Source: Gordius sp. MW1 (lineage: Eukaryota > Nematomorpha > Gordioida > Gordea > Gordiidae). Taken from it: a stretch of 64,000 nt of DNA. Where the stretch lies: positions 759,001-823,000 of the forward strand of contig OZ038533.1 of NCBI GenBank assembly GCA_964036665.1, written 5' to 3'. This document shows, in pieces, positions 31,585 through 43,939 of this stretch; within the stretch, counting starts at the first letter, position 1; every line of letters begins with the position of its first letter. Position numbers and translations under genes: made by a program. The notes below the pieces were generated by a model. The model saw only the letters and a program-made list of their open reading frames with translations, was not told the DNA's origin and searched no databases.

Positions 31585-33175
31585 AATTAGATCTTTGATA
31601 TATATAATAGAGGAGTTAGACAGTGCAAAAGTAGATACTGATGAAGTTATAATTTTTCCTCCAGAGCAAGAAGGAAACTCGGATGTGGAAAGTGAGACCA
31701 AATGTATTTCGTCGACCTTTAATATTTGCCCCGTTCTATGCATAATTCTTGCATAGAGGTCGTCAGACATCATAGTGAATCCAAAAACTTTCAAGATTAA
31801 AGCATGTTTAAGTGGACAGACAATTATGAAGTCTTTAAGCCGCACGGCTGTGGTGACTACGAGGAACTTGTAGCCTTTGACCCCATGCACTTGGAAAATC
31901 CTGAAGATTACGTAGAACAAGTTCTTTCCAATGATGTTATTTTGTATGTGGTGAATATAAGTAATTTATATGCTTCTCAGCATAACTACAAACTCAATTT
32001 AACTGTTAATGATTTTAAAGTCTGTATCTCAATTCTTTTTTTAACGGACTACTTGTTTCCTAAAAATATCAAAATGTTTTGGAAGCTCAGAGTTGACTGT
32101 TTTAACCAAATGGTATCTAATGGAATGCGTAGAAATCGCTTCTAGAAAATAACTAAATATTTAAATTTGGCCGACAACAGCAAATTGGCAGAGGTTGACA
32201 CTTTTTTCAAAGTCTGAGATTATACGAATCTTTTAAATGAAAAGTTCAAAAGCAACTTTAAAAATTGTTGCTCTTCTCACATATCCATTGAGTGTATGGT
32301 TCAATAGGGCACCACAATGCAAAACAATTTATAAAAGGCAAGTCTTTTCGTTTCGGCTATAAAATGTGTTGTGTTGCAACAAAAAATGGCTGCCTTGTCA
32401 CATTTTAACCTTACCAGGGGGCTAAATTTTCCGTTAATCGATAAAACGAAATAGGTTTAGGAGGAGCGGTCATATTAGACTCAGTAAATCAACTACCATC
32501 AGAATTTGGTCCATACAATATTTATTTCGATAATTTTTTTACGAACCTCAATTTAATGAAATGTCTTTCAAAGATGAATATTGGCGGCACAAGAACGGTG
32601 CGGGTCAATCGTTTAAAATGCCCGATCATCGATGTAAAATCAATGAAAAAAAGAACGAGGGTTTCTATAATAGAGCACTTCAAATTTGATGGCTGTCCGA
32701 CGGAAGGATAATAATATTGTCACAATGTTGTCAAATTGTCATGGGGTCAAGCCTATCACCTCTATTGAAAGAACCACGAAATCGAAAAAGATAGAAAAAA
32801 ATTGTAATTCAATATTCTTGATCAAAATGTCTAATTGTTTTATGGGCGGTGTCGACCGCTTTGACCAAAATATGGATGCAACTTAGCGGCAGAATATGGT
32901 ATTTTCCTATATTAGCATTTGGGCTGGATGCTGCATGGCAAAATGCATGGCATCTACAATAGGGGAAATCATACATCATATAATTTTAAAAGGGAGATAG
33001 TGCAAAATTATTTTAAAAAATACGGACAACCGCGTCAACGGACTTTAAACCCTAAATTAACTAATTTTATGAATAAGATAACTATACATCAAAAGGTATA
33101 GTGTACTCCGAGGCGTTGTGTCGTCTGTCAAAAAGTTAATAGAATATTATGTGCATATTGTAAAATAAGCCTTCT
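31585..33175 (+). pseudogene. piggyBac (PGBD-type) transposase, degenerate
   Basis: The acidic N-terminus (PPEQEGNSDVESET) is followed by a helical domain (DYVEQVLSND; FLTDYLFPKNIKMFW; ITKYLNLAD in another frame). In the catalytic domain the first site reads HISIECMV, where the usual DE pair has lost its Asp; the second, YFDNFFTNL (about 32520), and third, MGGVDRFDQN (about 32845), are kept. The C-terminus has a Cys-rich finger (RRCVVCQK ... CAYC, about 33120). Many frameshifts and stops. The enzyme would cut and paste at TTAA; I could not identify the element ends. Confidence 0.85.
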
Positions 33176-33653
33176 CATACATTGTTGGTCAATATTTCAT
33201 AATACATATTTTATACTCATTGATTTGTTAGTTAATACATTTTCATGTATTTTATAAAAAACTCATCATTATTGTGAAATTTAATAAATTCGTAATACGT
33301 GAGTTTATTTGTGCTGCCCAGTGTAACCTGTAGGTGACACCCATTTTTTTCTCAAAGTAAATAATTTTTTCCAAATTTTTCAATTGTTTAGCTTTATTTA
33401 GCATGTAAGAAAGCCCAGAAAAAATTTCGTGAAAATTTTTTCGGCCGAACTCGTTTGTTACCTGTCGTGTTAAAAAAGGACATGGACCTTATGCAAGTTA
33501 TTCAACTGGGATAAAATATTATCATTAAGGAATCTTTTATGCAACTAAACTATAATATTTTAACCCATTTAATCTAATTATTATCATTTTTATCACATTT
33601 TGGTCAAGGGGGTAGATAAGTCTCTCTTTCCACCCCCTTGGCTACGCGCCTGA
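33176..33653. other. AT-rich spacer ending in a poly-G MITE terminus
   Basis: It is mostly featureless. CACCCCCTTGGCTACGCGCCTG (33632-33653) looks like the right end of the CAGGCGCG...-type hAT element of 44243-44828. Confidence 0.4.
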
Positions 33654-33850
33654 TGGAGAAAGTATAAAATATCAAGCTTTTATAAGGACTGGAGATTTTT
33701 GCATTCATTAAATATTCCAAGCGTGTTGTTAGGAGGTGATATCAATCAACATCCCTATACTTGCCTAAAACAACGAGCATGGGGTGAGATGTGTCTTTTA
33801 CCCATTAACAGTGCCAAAAAGTTTAATATATGTTGTCATTTGCTAAGTAT
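33654..33850 (+). repeat. Family X fragment with one minisatellite unit
   Basis: TTTTTGCATTCATTAAATATTCCAAG, then ATCAATCAACATC and GCCAAAAAGTTTA.TATATG match 14.40-14.55 kb. A single unit is present where the other copies have five to seven. Confidence 0.6.
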
Positions 33851-33927
33851 CTTGATACATGATATATAAAATAAATTCTAACACAACTATAAAACTTCTT
33901 AATATATTTATTTTAGCTGTGGCATAG

Positions 33928-34547
33928 TAGAGCCCTGCACGGGCCGCCCGACCGGGTCGGGCCGGGCTTGGGCAGAATTTTATAAAATAATCGGGGTTCG
34001 GGTCAGGCCTGATGAGCGGCCCGACCCGAGGCCCGAGCCCGAATTGAAATAAAGCAAACTAACCTTTTATAAAATATTATTTAAACTCAACTTGATATTT
34101 AATAATTATCTTCACACAGCGTACAATATATAGCTTCCAAACTTCAGCTTTTTCCCCTGTCTATTATAATTCTGAATTGCAAATCTTATTATTGTATATA
34201 AATATTTTCAGTTGCTGTTACAACTTAAGAAATAAGATAGGTAAATATAAGTTTTAATAGGAACTGTTAAATAAAATACATTTTTTTAAAGTTATGTTTT
34301 TAGTTTTAAAGCTAAATAAATTGTAACGAGTGAAAATGGATTTTTTATTTTAAACCTATCCTAATTGTAAATTACGAGTAATAACTATACTGAATTTTAT
34401 ATTTAGATAGTGAAAAATTTTTAAAATAAAACTTTTCATAAGTTTTATTCGAAAAATCGGGTCGGGCCAAAAAGGATAAAGTCTTTCGGGCTCGGGTCGG
34501 GCTCGGGCCGGGCTCGGACAGAAGAAATTTCATGTTGCAGGGCTCTA
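33928..34547. mobile_element. GC-rich hAT MITE (TAGAGCCCTGCA ends)
   Basis: A 620-bp element with ends TAGAGCCCTGCACGGG and TTGCAGGGCTCTA. Dense GGGCC/CGGGC words (GGGTCGGGCC, GGGCTCGGGCC) lie at both ends around an AT-rich core. Direct repeat GGCATAGT/GGCATGGG beside the ends is a decayed 8-bp duplication. An inverted partial copy is at 54.93-55.213 kb. Confidence 0.75.
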
Positions 34548-34593
34548 GGCATGGGTAGAAGCTTAAATTAGTATAGTTGTTATGAGATATAAG

Positions 34594-35751
34594 TACGCCT
34601 CTGGATTTCGAATCGAATCGAATATTTTTGGTATTCAATTCGGATTCGAATTTTATTTCAAAAAAAAAAAAATTCGATTCGAGATTCGACGAATATTAAA
34701 ATGAAGATTCGGTTCGATTCGAAAAAAATTTAAGGATTCGAAATCGATTCGAATATAAATTACGTTTTTATTATTATTAGAAAACACATTAAAAAGGCTA
34801 CTATGATTTTTATTGCATATACATTTGAAAAATTATTTGAAAGATATTAAAAAACACACATCGAATTGAAAATTATTAAAGGCGAACAAAAAACTATGGC
34901 GATATGTTTAAAACAATCAAGAACCGTTTTTAGCCAACTTTTAAGGCAAATTATCTTCCTAACACTTTCATCCTTAAACATTGCTTGTGTTAAATTAGTT
35001 CCGGTTGAAAATATTATTTCGCACGGAGGTAAATGATCCAGGTATAAAGAGAAGATTTTTTGTTAATTTTTGGATGTCTGGAAAACGACGTTGATTCGAT
35101 TTCCACCATTGTAAAGGCTCAACATTGGAGACCACACGTGGTTTGTGCAAAAATGTCTCTAATGAAGACTTCGCCTTGTCGCTCTTAATAGCCGATCCAG
35201 TGTTGATACCTCGCTAATTAATACAAAATCTGGCTGACTTCCTATAGCAGTTTCCAAGTCATCTTTAATTTCTCTATACAATATGCCATGTAGTGGCGAT
35301 AAACACTCACATTTTGAGCCTTAAATCGACCACACTCGCCTATAAGACTATCTTCTTATCGAATGCCATATATCTACAATTTTCTATTTGGCCATTTTGC
35401 CAGCATGATCTTCTATGCCTGGTTGATAATATAACGGTAGTCCATAATTAAATTAAATTGTAATCCTCGTTCTCCATAACTTTTGTAAGTTAGAAAAATA
35501 TTAAATTAAACTTTTTAAAATTGTAGCAGGAAAAATAACTAAAATGCTGTAAGATAAAAATAGCTAAATATTTGAGTATGGTTTATTTAAATTAAACTTA
35601 AAAAAAATATAAGTCTATTTTTTCAAAGATTTGATTCGGATTTTCGAATTTTAGCACCGAAATATTCGATTCGAAACTTACACATATGGATTCGAATTCG
35701 ATTCGAAATTTCCGAATTCGAATCGAATCTCGAATATTTCCCAGAGACGTA
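34594..35751 (-). mobile_element. hAT transposon remnant (TACGCCTCTGG ends)
   Basis: A 1158-bp element flanked by GATATAAG (34586-34593) and GATGTAAG (35752-35759), an 8-bp duplication with one change. Inverted ends are TACGCCTCTGG and CCAGAGACGTA. Both ends have arrays of TCGAATCGAA words. The interior keeps part of a hAT transposase, which ties this motif-rich MITE style directly to hAT. Confidence 0.85.
34900..35440 (-). pseudogene. hAT transposase C-terminal remnant
   Basis: On the minus strand KSSLETFLHKP is followed by VEPLQWWKSNQRRFPDI, KNLLFIPGSFTSV, IIFSTGTNLT and DESVRKIICLKSW. This is the hAT C-terminal dimerisation region (WWK..RFP, a P-x-S-x-E-R-x-F-S-like segment, and a final E.V..L block). 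Upstream pieces (LPLYYQPGIEDHAGKM; KDDLETAIG) may be earlier parts. A frameshift falls between SFTSV and IIFSTG. The catalytic residues are not identifiable. Confidence 0.75.
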
Positions 35752-36791
35752 GATGTAAGTTATAATAAATTGAAAAGATGCAATAAATACTTAGTGTTAA
35801 TTTGATTTCATCCGGAAATCATTAATATGTATTCTATAATTAGCATCCATTCAACAATTGTTTTTTGTGAAATAGTTCTGTCCCTATATGACGTAGTTTG
35901 TACAAATATCTTTCATTGCTATTTAGATTATTTTGCTATATTAAATAGGATTCAATTTACAAATGAATTTTATCGGTAATGCTCTTATTATCTATGACTA
36001 TATAGTATATATTATAAAAACAATCGAAATGTGATTTAAATTTATTTATCAAATTTATTTTTATCACATTTAAATTATGAACATTGCAGGATATTTATCA
36101 ATGAGATATATGTAGGTACTCTGTAACACACACATGTATTTAGGTCATTGAAACAGATTGTTTCCTCTAGACTTGTCTAAAAATATTAATTAATAAATAA
36201 TATTTTATAAAACACGAAAGGTTTTAATTTATTTTAAATATTAAATATGCATGATAATAATTAACTTACATTTCACAAATGCAGCACAATCTATCTGTCC
36301 TTACTGTGCAATAATTAGCGCAAAAATCCTTCAACGCTATATTTTACACATAATAATATAGTACATGTTGTGTAGAATCAAGCATAAATAATGAAAAGTT
36401 TAATTACAATATTTTTCTATATAAAGGCTTGCCCCCTACTCTCAGAATCAGGTACTTTTGGAAGATCTAAATTTATATTTTTTATATATGTCATATATCA
36501 TATTAAAAATGTTAATATGATTAAAGCACGCGTTATTATATACAATATATTAAATACAAATGTGTATCAATACGCAACTTTACTTTAACAGCAATTGGCA
36601 GAATAGCACATGTAGCATAAAAGTAACAAGATATAAAATCTCATTATAACCTAAAACAAGTATTCGAATTTCTCTATATCAATCATAAAAATGTCATTAA
36701 AAAAAAATTTGCCTTTATATAACGTTTGTCTTTTTTCGCATTAATTTACCCTCTCAGCTAAATGAGCAAAACACCAAATGTTACCATCTAA
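35752..36791. other. Gene-free AT-rich stretch
   Basis: No gene, element end or strong repeat was recognised. Confidence 0.4.
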
Positions 36792-37068
36792 GGGCTTGTC
36801 TTAATATCGGATTTTGCTGCGCAGCAAAAATCGTTGTACGGGTTATAACATAGCCGTGTCTTAACTTCGAATTCACAGCAGATGTACATTTCAAACGGCT
36901 AATATAACAGCGATTAATCTCAAGAGTTAAATAAACAAAATAGTTTTTAACTATCAAAAAACAAAATATTAATAATTACAACCGAGTTTGACACATGAAA
37001 TTGAATCGGATATTTGATAAAGATATGCTCGCGCCATTTGAATCTGAATCCGATATTAAGACAAGCCC
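36792..37068. mobile_element. PIF/Harbinger-type MITE
   Basis: 277 bp with perfect inverted ends GGGCTTGTCTTAATATCGG and CCGATATTAAGACAAGCCC, flanked by TAA (36789-36791 and 37069-37071). A 3-bp TWA duplication with GGGC-type ends is typical of PIF/Harbinger. It is non-coding; frames reading out of it are chance. Confidence 0.85.
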
Positions 37069-38864
37069 TAAGGTGTATACTTGTGTCGACTATGACGCCA
37101 ATTATCTATCTTACCTATATTTTAACCTTAAGAAAGGACTGCCAAGTGTTGGGAAAGGAAGGTGTGTCATTATTACATTACTCGTTCTAAACATTCTTTC
37201 GCATCAACTTGCCTTAAGATTAATAATTATTCTATACCTACAGACACGTTGTAAAACCACATGGGCCCAAATGTTGGCTTAAAACATAAAAAGTTTCTAA
37301 AAAGAAACTATAACTCTAATATATGTACAAAAAATTTAAGTCTTATGATATTACCCCTTTGTAAATGATGTTTTATACTTAAAAATAAAAACGCTTGCAT
37401 AAGTTGTATATATATTTTTTTATGATATTAACATCAATTATAAATTATTCATACTAAGGTCTAGTCATAACATGCTTGTCAGGTGTTTCTTATTTGGTCA
37501 TGACTTAAGCCTGCTATACTTCTTACATTAAGCAATTAAGATATGTAATTACTAATATGACGGCCTACTTAGCCATGCATATTTATAACGCTATCCCTAG
37601 GAACCGCAAAATGGTATTTTGAGGCCCGGGTTTAAAATTTTTTTTAGAAATTTTAAGCCCCGGTATTAGCCTAGGTCTGTCCACTCTATCGTCCATATAT
37701 CAGGGTTTAAATATCAATCTTAAGTTCGCATTACAAAATTTATTAAAAAATTTCCGATTGAACTATTGAAACTTAAATGCAAACAATTTTGGCTCGTGGA
37801 GTTTTAGATTTAAACATTTTAATATTAGAAAAAGATAAAAAGGCAATCTTTTGTTCTTTATATCAAAGAAATAAGAAACTTTTTTCTTGCTAATCTTCCT
37901 AAAGCAGTCGCTTAAACAGTTCTAAAAAAGGATCTGATTGGAGAATCCTTTAATTCACTTAAAACAAAGTTGACCATACCAGTGTCGAAAAAAATTGGTC
38001 AAATCAAATTTTGGGACACAATGTACCTAGTGATTTTTGGCAACAAAGTTACCCTACTAATATAGGGTTTAGTAAAATCTAAAAAATAAGATTGGGGTTA
38101 CATCTATCTATGCAATTATTATTTACAAAAATTATAATAAACTCATACTAAACTAAAAAGTATAAAAATATATATAGAACAATTAAAACTTTAAGGTTGG
38201 ATAACTTTTTATTGATTTTATTATCGTTATATGATTTGAGCTAAATTTAGATTTGTCTTGTAACGAGATATTTATCTCGTCTTTTGATAACTATTACGTT
38301 GGTATTTTAATACGACAAATAATGATTTTTACAGAAAACGGGTCGGTCAAGGCAAAACCTAGCGTTTTTTAAAATGCGCGTGCAAATTGTTAAATATGGC
38401 TATATTTTAATTAGCTAAACGCAGGCAAACAGGGGATCGTAAAAATGAAGACAAATATGTATTTGACAACTTTGTAATATATACAAATTGCAAAATTATT
38501 AAATTCTTTTTATTTTACTCCCATAATTATTTTTAAAATCTAAAAAGGGCTATAAATTGCTTCAATCTCTTTATATTCTAGACATAGTGTGTTTTTCTTT
38601 AGAAATAGACCGAAAAATGTAAAATAATGTTTTGTCAGATTTTTTAGCAAGTATAGACTTTTTATGGTCACTTAATATTTCTCCTTAATAGCTTTGACGC
38701 ACATATAACATTGTTTTTCATTTTTTTGTCAATGATTTGGGTCACAGTGTGAACCATTGGATGACGCAATGACATGAATGATATCATAAATTGTTTCAAC
38801 ACTTTTTGATAATAGAGGAGACCAGAAACTAAATAGCCATAAAATTTTAATAACGTTTAAGGTT
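37069..38864. other. Gene-free stretch with a family T-like fragment
   Basis: Mostly AT-rich without recognisable genes. 38815-38870 (GAGGAGACCAGAAACTAAATAG ... ACGTTTAAGG) resembles the left end of family T at 41690. Confidence 0.4.
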
Positions 38865-39155
38865 AACTTACGACTTAGTGATGTTAGTGGATTGGACACG
38901 CTTTGTAACACTTGCGCTGATGAAAAGAGTGAACAGACTTACCCTCATCATCTTTAAAGTCTAGCGTGAGAAGCGCGTCCATGTTATAAGGTCGCTTTTT
39001 TAATGATATCCTGCCCTATTGTCCTATCTTAGATAAAATTATCTTAGGGCGAGCTTTTTTGATTTATATATTTTATTTCTAAATATTTAAAAAAATTTCA
39101 GAAAAATAGATTAAAATTTGTACCATATGTATAAGCAATGAGATATAGATTGAAA
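38865..39155 (-). repeat. Family X end fragment
   Basis: It matches 60463-60757 directly and 12440-12600 inverted: TTAACTTACGACTTAGT, GATGAAAAGAGTGAAC, GAAGCGCGTCCATGTT and the palindromic CTTAGATAAAATTATCTTAG followed by GGCGAGCT. Confidence 0.65.
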
Positions 39156-39823
39156 TATATTAGACAACAAAATTTTATAAAAAGCAGCAATTTTTTGAGG
39201 CAAGCGGACACCTTTAAGGATTCGGGTAATTTATAAAAATAGAGGTTATGATTATTTTAATTTTTTTTAGTGTAATGTTTAATCAAAGCTAGTTTTTTTG
39301 AAAATCAATTCTTTAATAGTTTTACAATTTATTATTGGAAATAAAAAAAGAAAATTGTGTGATAAAAATAGAAAATTGTTAAAATATGCTTAATTGTCAG
39401 TAGGATATTTGCGCAATGTGTTAAATAATTATTACATAATAACACAAGTCCTGAATGGAAAATGTCATAGTGCAATTTTCGGTACCTTCTATTGTACATA
39501 CAAAATTTTGTTAATGCCACTGTAATTTACCAAGTGCGACAAACTGGTTAATTCTAGTATTTATTGACAGGTAAATTTTGACTTTTAAAAAATTGCAGTA
39601 ATTAATCATCGGATATTTGTATTAAACTTAGTGTTATTAAAATAAAATAGTTTGAAAATGAATGGTATTCAAATTCCATAAATACTTTAAAAATATTTTA
39701 TTGGTTTCAATTTATATATTGTCATTATGTTAGTAAATTCGTTTTCAAAAAATGTTTATTAGCTTGTTACAGGGAAGCTTAGATTAGTTATAAAAGTTTA
39801 ATTAGCATGACTGCACAGCACAG
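39156..39823. other. Gene-free AT-rich stretch
   Basis: Nothing recognised. Confidence 0.4.
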
Positions 39824-39975
39824 TAGTGATGGGATACATCAGGTTTTGTTGAGGCTTCTCAAAAAACCGTTAAGGTCTTTTAAAAACGCTAACCTCTGCC
39901 TCGAGGTTATAGGTCAATATCAAGCTCACACCTTGAGGTAAAAATTTGTAAATTAACCTAAAGCTTAGGTTAAAG
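39824..39975. mobile_element. hAT MITE end with CCTCGAGGTT motifs
   Basis: It starts TAGTGATGGGATACATCAGG and carries GAGGC, CCTCGAGGTT and CCTTGAGGT words, mirroring 20936-21074. The opposite end was not identified. Confidence 0.4.
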
Positions 39976-40079
39976 CGTGCTTTTTATTTAATATATAAAA
40001 TAGCTAATTGTGCATTAAATTTGGAACTTAATGATGATGTTTATTGACAATTTTTGGAGTTTAAACCAGTGCTCTTGTG

Positions 40080-40410
40080 AGTGTTAGCTGAAACTTTTAT
40101 GTAGTAAATATACTGATTGTTAGATTAGAGACCTTATTAAATTTTGAAGTTATAGCAAAATATAACATTTCCATCAAATTCCCTGTGTCTTATATAAATA
40201 GACTTAGAAATTTAGAAGTTCACCTATATTTGACTTAGTTATATATTTGCAAATTTGAACCCCTTATTAATCCTGGCTAAAGCCTCAAAGTTGACCTTAA
40301 CATATTTAAGGCAAACGTTTTAGTCCATTGATATTACCATCATCAATTATAGCCCATAGAGTTAATTGAATGTTTACTATAGCGTTATAAACCACATATT
40401 ATTATTTACA
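40080..40410 (+). repeat. Dispersed repeat shared with 58.15-58.40 kb
   Basis: CCTTTATTAATC/CCTTATTAATC, GACCTTAACATATTTAAGGC, TTTAGTCCATT and GTTTACTATAGCG occur in the same order and orientation near 58270-58403. It is non-coding. Confidence 0.6.
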
Positions 40411-41257
40411 GAATTGATAACTAGTTGCACATATTAAAACGTTGTAAAAACAACAATAAAAGCAGCATTATTATAGGATCAAGAACATACGTAACTTTAA
40501 ATTAAAATGCTGGTATTTTATTTTATGACAAAATCATTATAGTCAAATTTGTATTCTATATAATTACTGTCCACCTCTAAATAACTTTGCCATTTAATAG
40601 TTACTTATCTAGTAAATGCCACAATTATAGAAATTATAGTAAATTTTAATGCACCTGTCAACCCTAGTTTATAATGCGAAAAGTAATGCATTTGACAAAA
40701 CAATGTATTCACTTAATGTCTTATTTAGGTTTAAAAATTCGGGTATACTATTAGTCGAAGCCTAAAAACTGTTAGAAAACTCATGATTTAATCTAATACG
40801 GTGTCATCGAATACTCAATTGTACTTTTTAAATCGTTAGGCAGACACTAATGACGCTATGATGCCCAAAAAAATCTCGAGCCACCTTAGCTTAACTTGTA
40901 TAATTATTATTGAAATAAATTGGCCACTAATTTATAATTACCGCATCATGGATGAAATGCGAAATTCAAATATGCTTTAGTAATAATTACTACTCCATCA
41001 AAACTCATCCAAAGTCTAAAATTTTATAACATTTAATAATGCTAGGATGCATATGCGCTAAATATATTATTAAATTATCCACATACCCTTATGGCCATCG
41101 ATGCTTAGGTAAATGAACTATAATTGCCAAATTTTAAACATTTTGCAAAAATATATCATACCTATATTCCTAACATATTGATTTAAATTAAATACCTTAA
41201 ATGTAAATCATGCAAATTAAAATACACAATAATTTACTAAAATCTAATGATTAATAA
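40411..41257. other. Gene-free AT-rich stretch
   Basis: Nothing recognised. Confidence 0.4.
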
Positions 41258-41402
41258 AAAGCCGAGATCTCGCCGAAAAAATCTCGTATCGTCTAGTCTC
41301 GACATAAAAATTATTGTCTCGCTCTCGGGTCAGTTTTTCAAATTCTCGTCTCGGTACCGAGACGAGACGAGACCGAGAATTTTCTCGGATTTTCCGCAAC
41401 TA
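41258..41402. mobile_element. hAT-like MITE end with TCTCG/CGAGA motifs
   Basis: It is dense in TCTCG and CGAGA words, with a central GGTACC palindrome, ending TTCCGCAACTA. The counterpart left end TAGTGTTTCAATCTCG is at 57781. A 61-63 residue frame across it is low-complexity. Confidence 0.45.
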
Positions 41403-41409
41403 CACCCAT

Positions 41410-41620
41410 CAATATATCAACGCGCTTTATAAGTGTCATTTAGAGATTATATACACACTAAATTATATGGGCGTAGAGAGGATTTTAATTAGAGAAGGAA
41501 AGTAATTTCGGCAGGTATAAAATATGTTATTTTTATATTAAGAAATTTTGATTTGTGGGTGGCATGACCCTGTCATTGCCTGCCCCTAGCTGCGCCAATG
41601 CCTAATCCACTCTATTAATA
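41410..41620 (+). repeat. Family M repeat, uninterrupted copy
   Basis: CAATATATCAACGCGC, TAGAGATTATATA, ATATGGGCGTAGAGAGG and TTAAGAAATTTTGATTTG run without a break. The same parts at 2990-3126 and 12002-12070 are separated by the MULE. Other copies: 42895-43080 (inside a hAT MITE) and 45790-45880 (partial). Confidence 0.65.
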
Positions 41621-41689
41621 CTGACTAGCATCATTAAATTTTATTTAATATTTAATTATTAGAAGTATGCGTAAGATTTTATGTAAATA

Positions 41690-42571
41690 GGGAAGACCGG
41701 GGACTAAATAGTCACAAAAAATTTAATCACGTTTAAGGAAAACTAAAAATTATTTTTTCAAAGTTTTTGTTAAAACGTATTTTTAAGTTATATTTTTATT
41801 ATATGAAAAAAATTCGGAGGGAAAAAAGTAATAGTTTTATCACAAACAAATTAAAATCCTAATAATTTCTAAAATGCCCGGGGCTAATCATAGTCCCTTT
41901 CGGGGGATAGATTAACCTTTACGTTTTCACTCGTATAAGTAGTGTATGCGAACTCGAAACAATAAAAAGATTGTTTTATTATAAAAAACATAGAAAATAG
42001 GGTCAAGATTGACAATCTGACTTAATTACCAATAAAAGGCAGATTCTGCATTGGAAAAAATCTTTTAATGGTTTATTAATGTCTAATCAGAGTCTATTTC
42101 TATTCAAAATTACAGTAAATTAAATTATTAAACAAAATTTTTTTTTTAAATCTTGTCCTTAGTCTTTATTAGGTAAAATGGCTTGCACTAGCCCCTCTCC
42201 GACTAGACCCGACCCAAATTTTGTTAACAATTAATAATTTAACATGTTACTTGGCAAATAAAAATTTAATCATTAGATAGTTTTTATATGAAAAATATTT
42301 TTTTATAAGATAAAACTTAAATTAGACTAAAATATACAATCAAAAGAATTTTATGTGCAAAATACAAAATATTGTCAGGACTACTAATAGCTCCCAAAAA
42401 CGTTTTTCCTCAATAAAATTTTTAATTTTTATTTTTTCTAAAGAAAAATTTACTTATACCTTATGACAAAATACACATATGGTTTAAATTTTAATGTTTT
42501 ATAGTTATTATTTTTTAAAAATAATTAAAAAGATAAAAGTAACCCCGGGCTCCTACTAACCCCGGTCTCCC
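41690..42571. mobile_element. Family T element with GGGAAGACCGGGG ends
   Basis: It starts GGGAAGACCGGGGACTAAATAG and ends CCTACTAACCCCGGTCTCCC, an imperfect inverted pair of about 20 bp. The interior is AT-rich and non-coding, with a second GC pocket, GCCCGGGGCTAATCATAG (41876). A truncated inverted copy fills 1-837. No clear target duplication, so the class is unknown. Confidence 0.55.
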
Positions 42572-42624
42572 ATTTGGTATATTATTTTAAATTGGGGCGA
42601 AATTGTTATAAGGACAGCCCCTAT

Positions 42625-43497
42625 TAGAGACCTGCACGGCCCGCGGATAGACCTAAAAGCCCGGCCCGGGCTTTTGCTTTAAAATAAATCAATGCCGGGC
42701 CTGGACGGGCCGTTATATAACCTAGCGGGCTTGGGCCTGGCCTAGATATATATCTGGCCCGTTAAAAGCCGGTTACAAAATTAATTAGATTTAGCATAAA
42801 CAAAGGTGTATTTTTACAATGTTCTAAAGTATAATGAATTGATGTTTATTAAGTTAAGAAAGGAAAGTTAAATATATTTCCATCTAAGTTAAATCATTTA
42901 TCAATATCTCAACGCGCATTTTAAGTCACATAATCCCATGGGCGTAGCTAGGATAAATTAGAAGGGGGGGGGCAGTAATGATTAGATAGGGCAAAATGTT
43001 TTTTAGATTAAGAAATTTTGATTTGGGCTGGCAGATGCCTATGTCCCCATTTGTACCGTTCAGCAATATGAGTGAATTAATTTAAAATTAAAAAGGTTAT
43101 ACTTTCTTCAAGTTTCCTTTATAAAACATCACTGCTTTTTACTAGTGGAAAAGCAAAGAAGCTAAATAACGTTAATAAAAAGATTGTCATTAAATAAGAT
43201 TTTAAAAAGTATATTTGGCATATATTTTTTTATTTATTCCAACTACAGCACCCACTAGTAAAATCTTTTTTTGCTAAGTCGCCTCTTAAGAGATAGAATG
43301 GAAATTATTGATAATTAATTATTTTTACATATTTAACACTTTTAACACCTACTATTTCAGTAAAATTAAAATCAAAAAAACTATACGTGCCCGTGCCGGG
43401 CTCAGGCTTTGTACAAAATTAGCGGGCCGGGCCCGGGCGTGAAAATTTTTACAACGGGTCGGCCGAGTGACCTAAACAGGACCGCTGCAGGTCTCTA
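42625..43497. mobile_element. GC-rich hAT MITE (TAGAGACCTGCA ends)
   Basis: 873 bp with ends TAGAGACCTGCACGGCC and CGCTGCAGGTCTCTA, flanked by GCCCCTAT (42617-42624) and GCCGCTAT (43498-43505), an 8-bp duplication with one mismatch. GGGCC/CCCGG word arrays lie at both ends. A family M copy with a G-run sits in the middle (about 42895-43080). Confidence 0.8.
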
Positions 43498-43744
43498 GCC
43501 GCTATAAGGTTTTACCAATGGTAACATTTTACAAAAATTAATATTTTTCTTGTTATACCCTTTCCATTTTGGGCTTTAGCTGATTTGTACATGCTCACTA
43601 TACGCCATAGAACTTTATTAAGCATTAATATAATTATTTTAATTACATAATTTTGTTGTTATTTAATTATTTATGCATTTTTCATTATAAATAAAATATG
43701 TTTTATTGCAGGTAATTCACTTTTTATGCTGTATAATTATCTAA

Positions 43745-43930
43745 AAGCGGGTTCGTCCAGGTCCGAAATTACCTCAAGCTTTTGCTAAAAAACGGACCAG
43801 GGACGGGCAGTGATATAATTTAGCGGCCTCGGACCGTGCATAGATACAAACAAGGCCCGCGGAGCCCGCTACAAAAGCATATAGATTTTTTTGTGTATTA
43901 TAAATTATAAACATAGGTGTGTTTTCATGA
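43745..43930 (+). repeat. Truncated copy of the 42.6-kb hAT MITE end
   Basis: GCTTTTGCTAAAAAACGGACC through GATATAATTTAGCGG and GGCCCGCGGAGCCCG parallels 42660-42810. The terminus itself is missing. Confidence 0.5.
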
Positions 43931-43939
43931 TGTTATATA

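Noticed and set aside
30384-33570. TTAACCC at 30384 and 33563 as piggyBac ends
   Set aside because: Both are in the same orientation, the first lies inside the MULE derivative, and no inverted partner was found.
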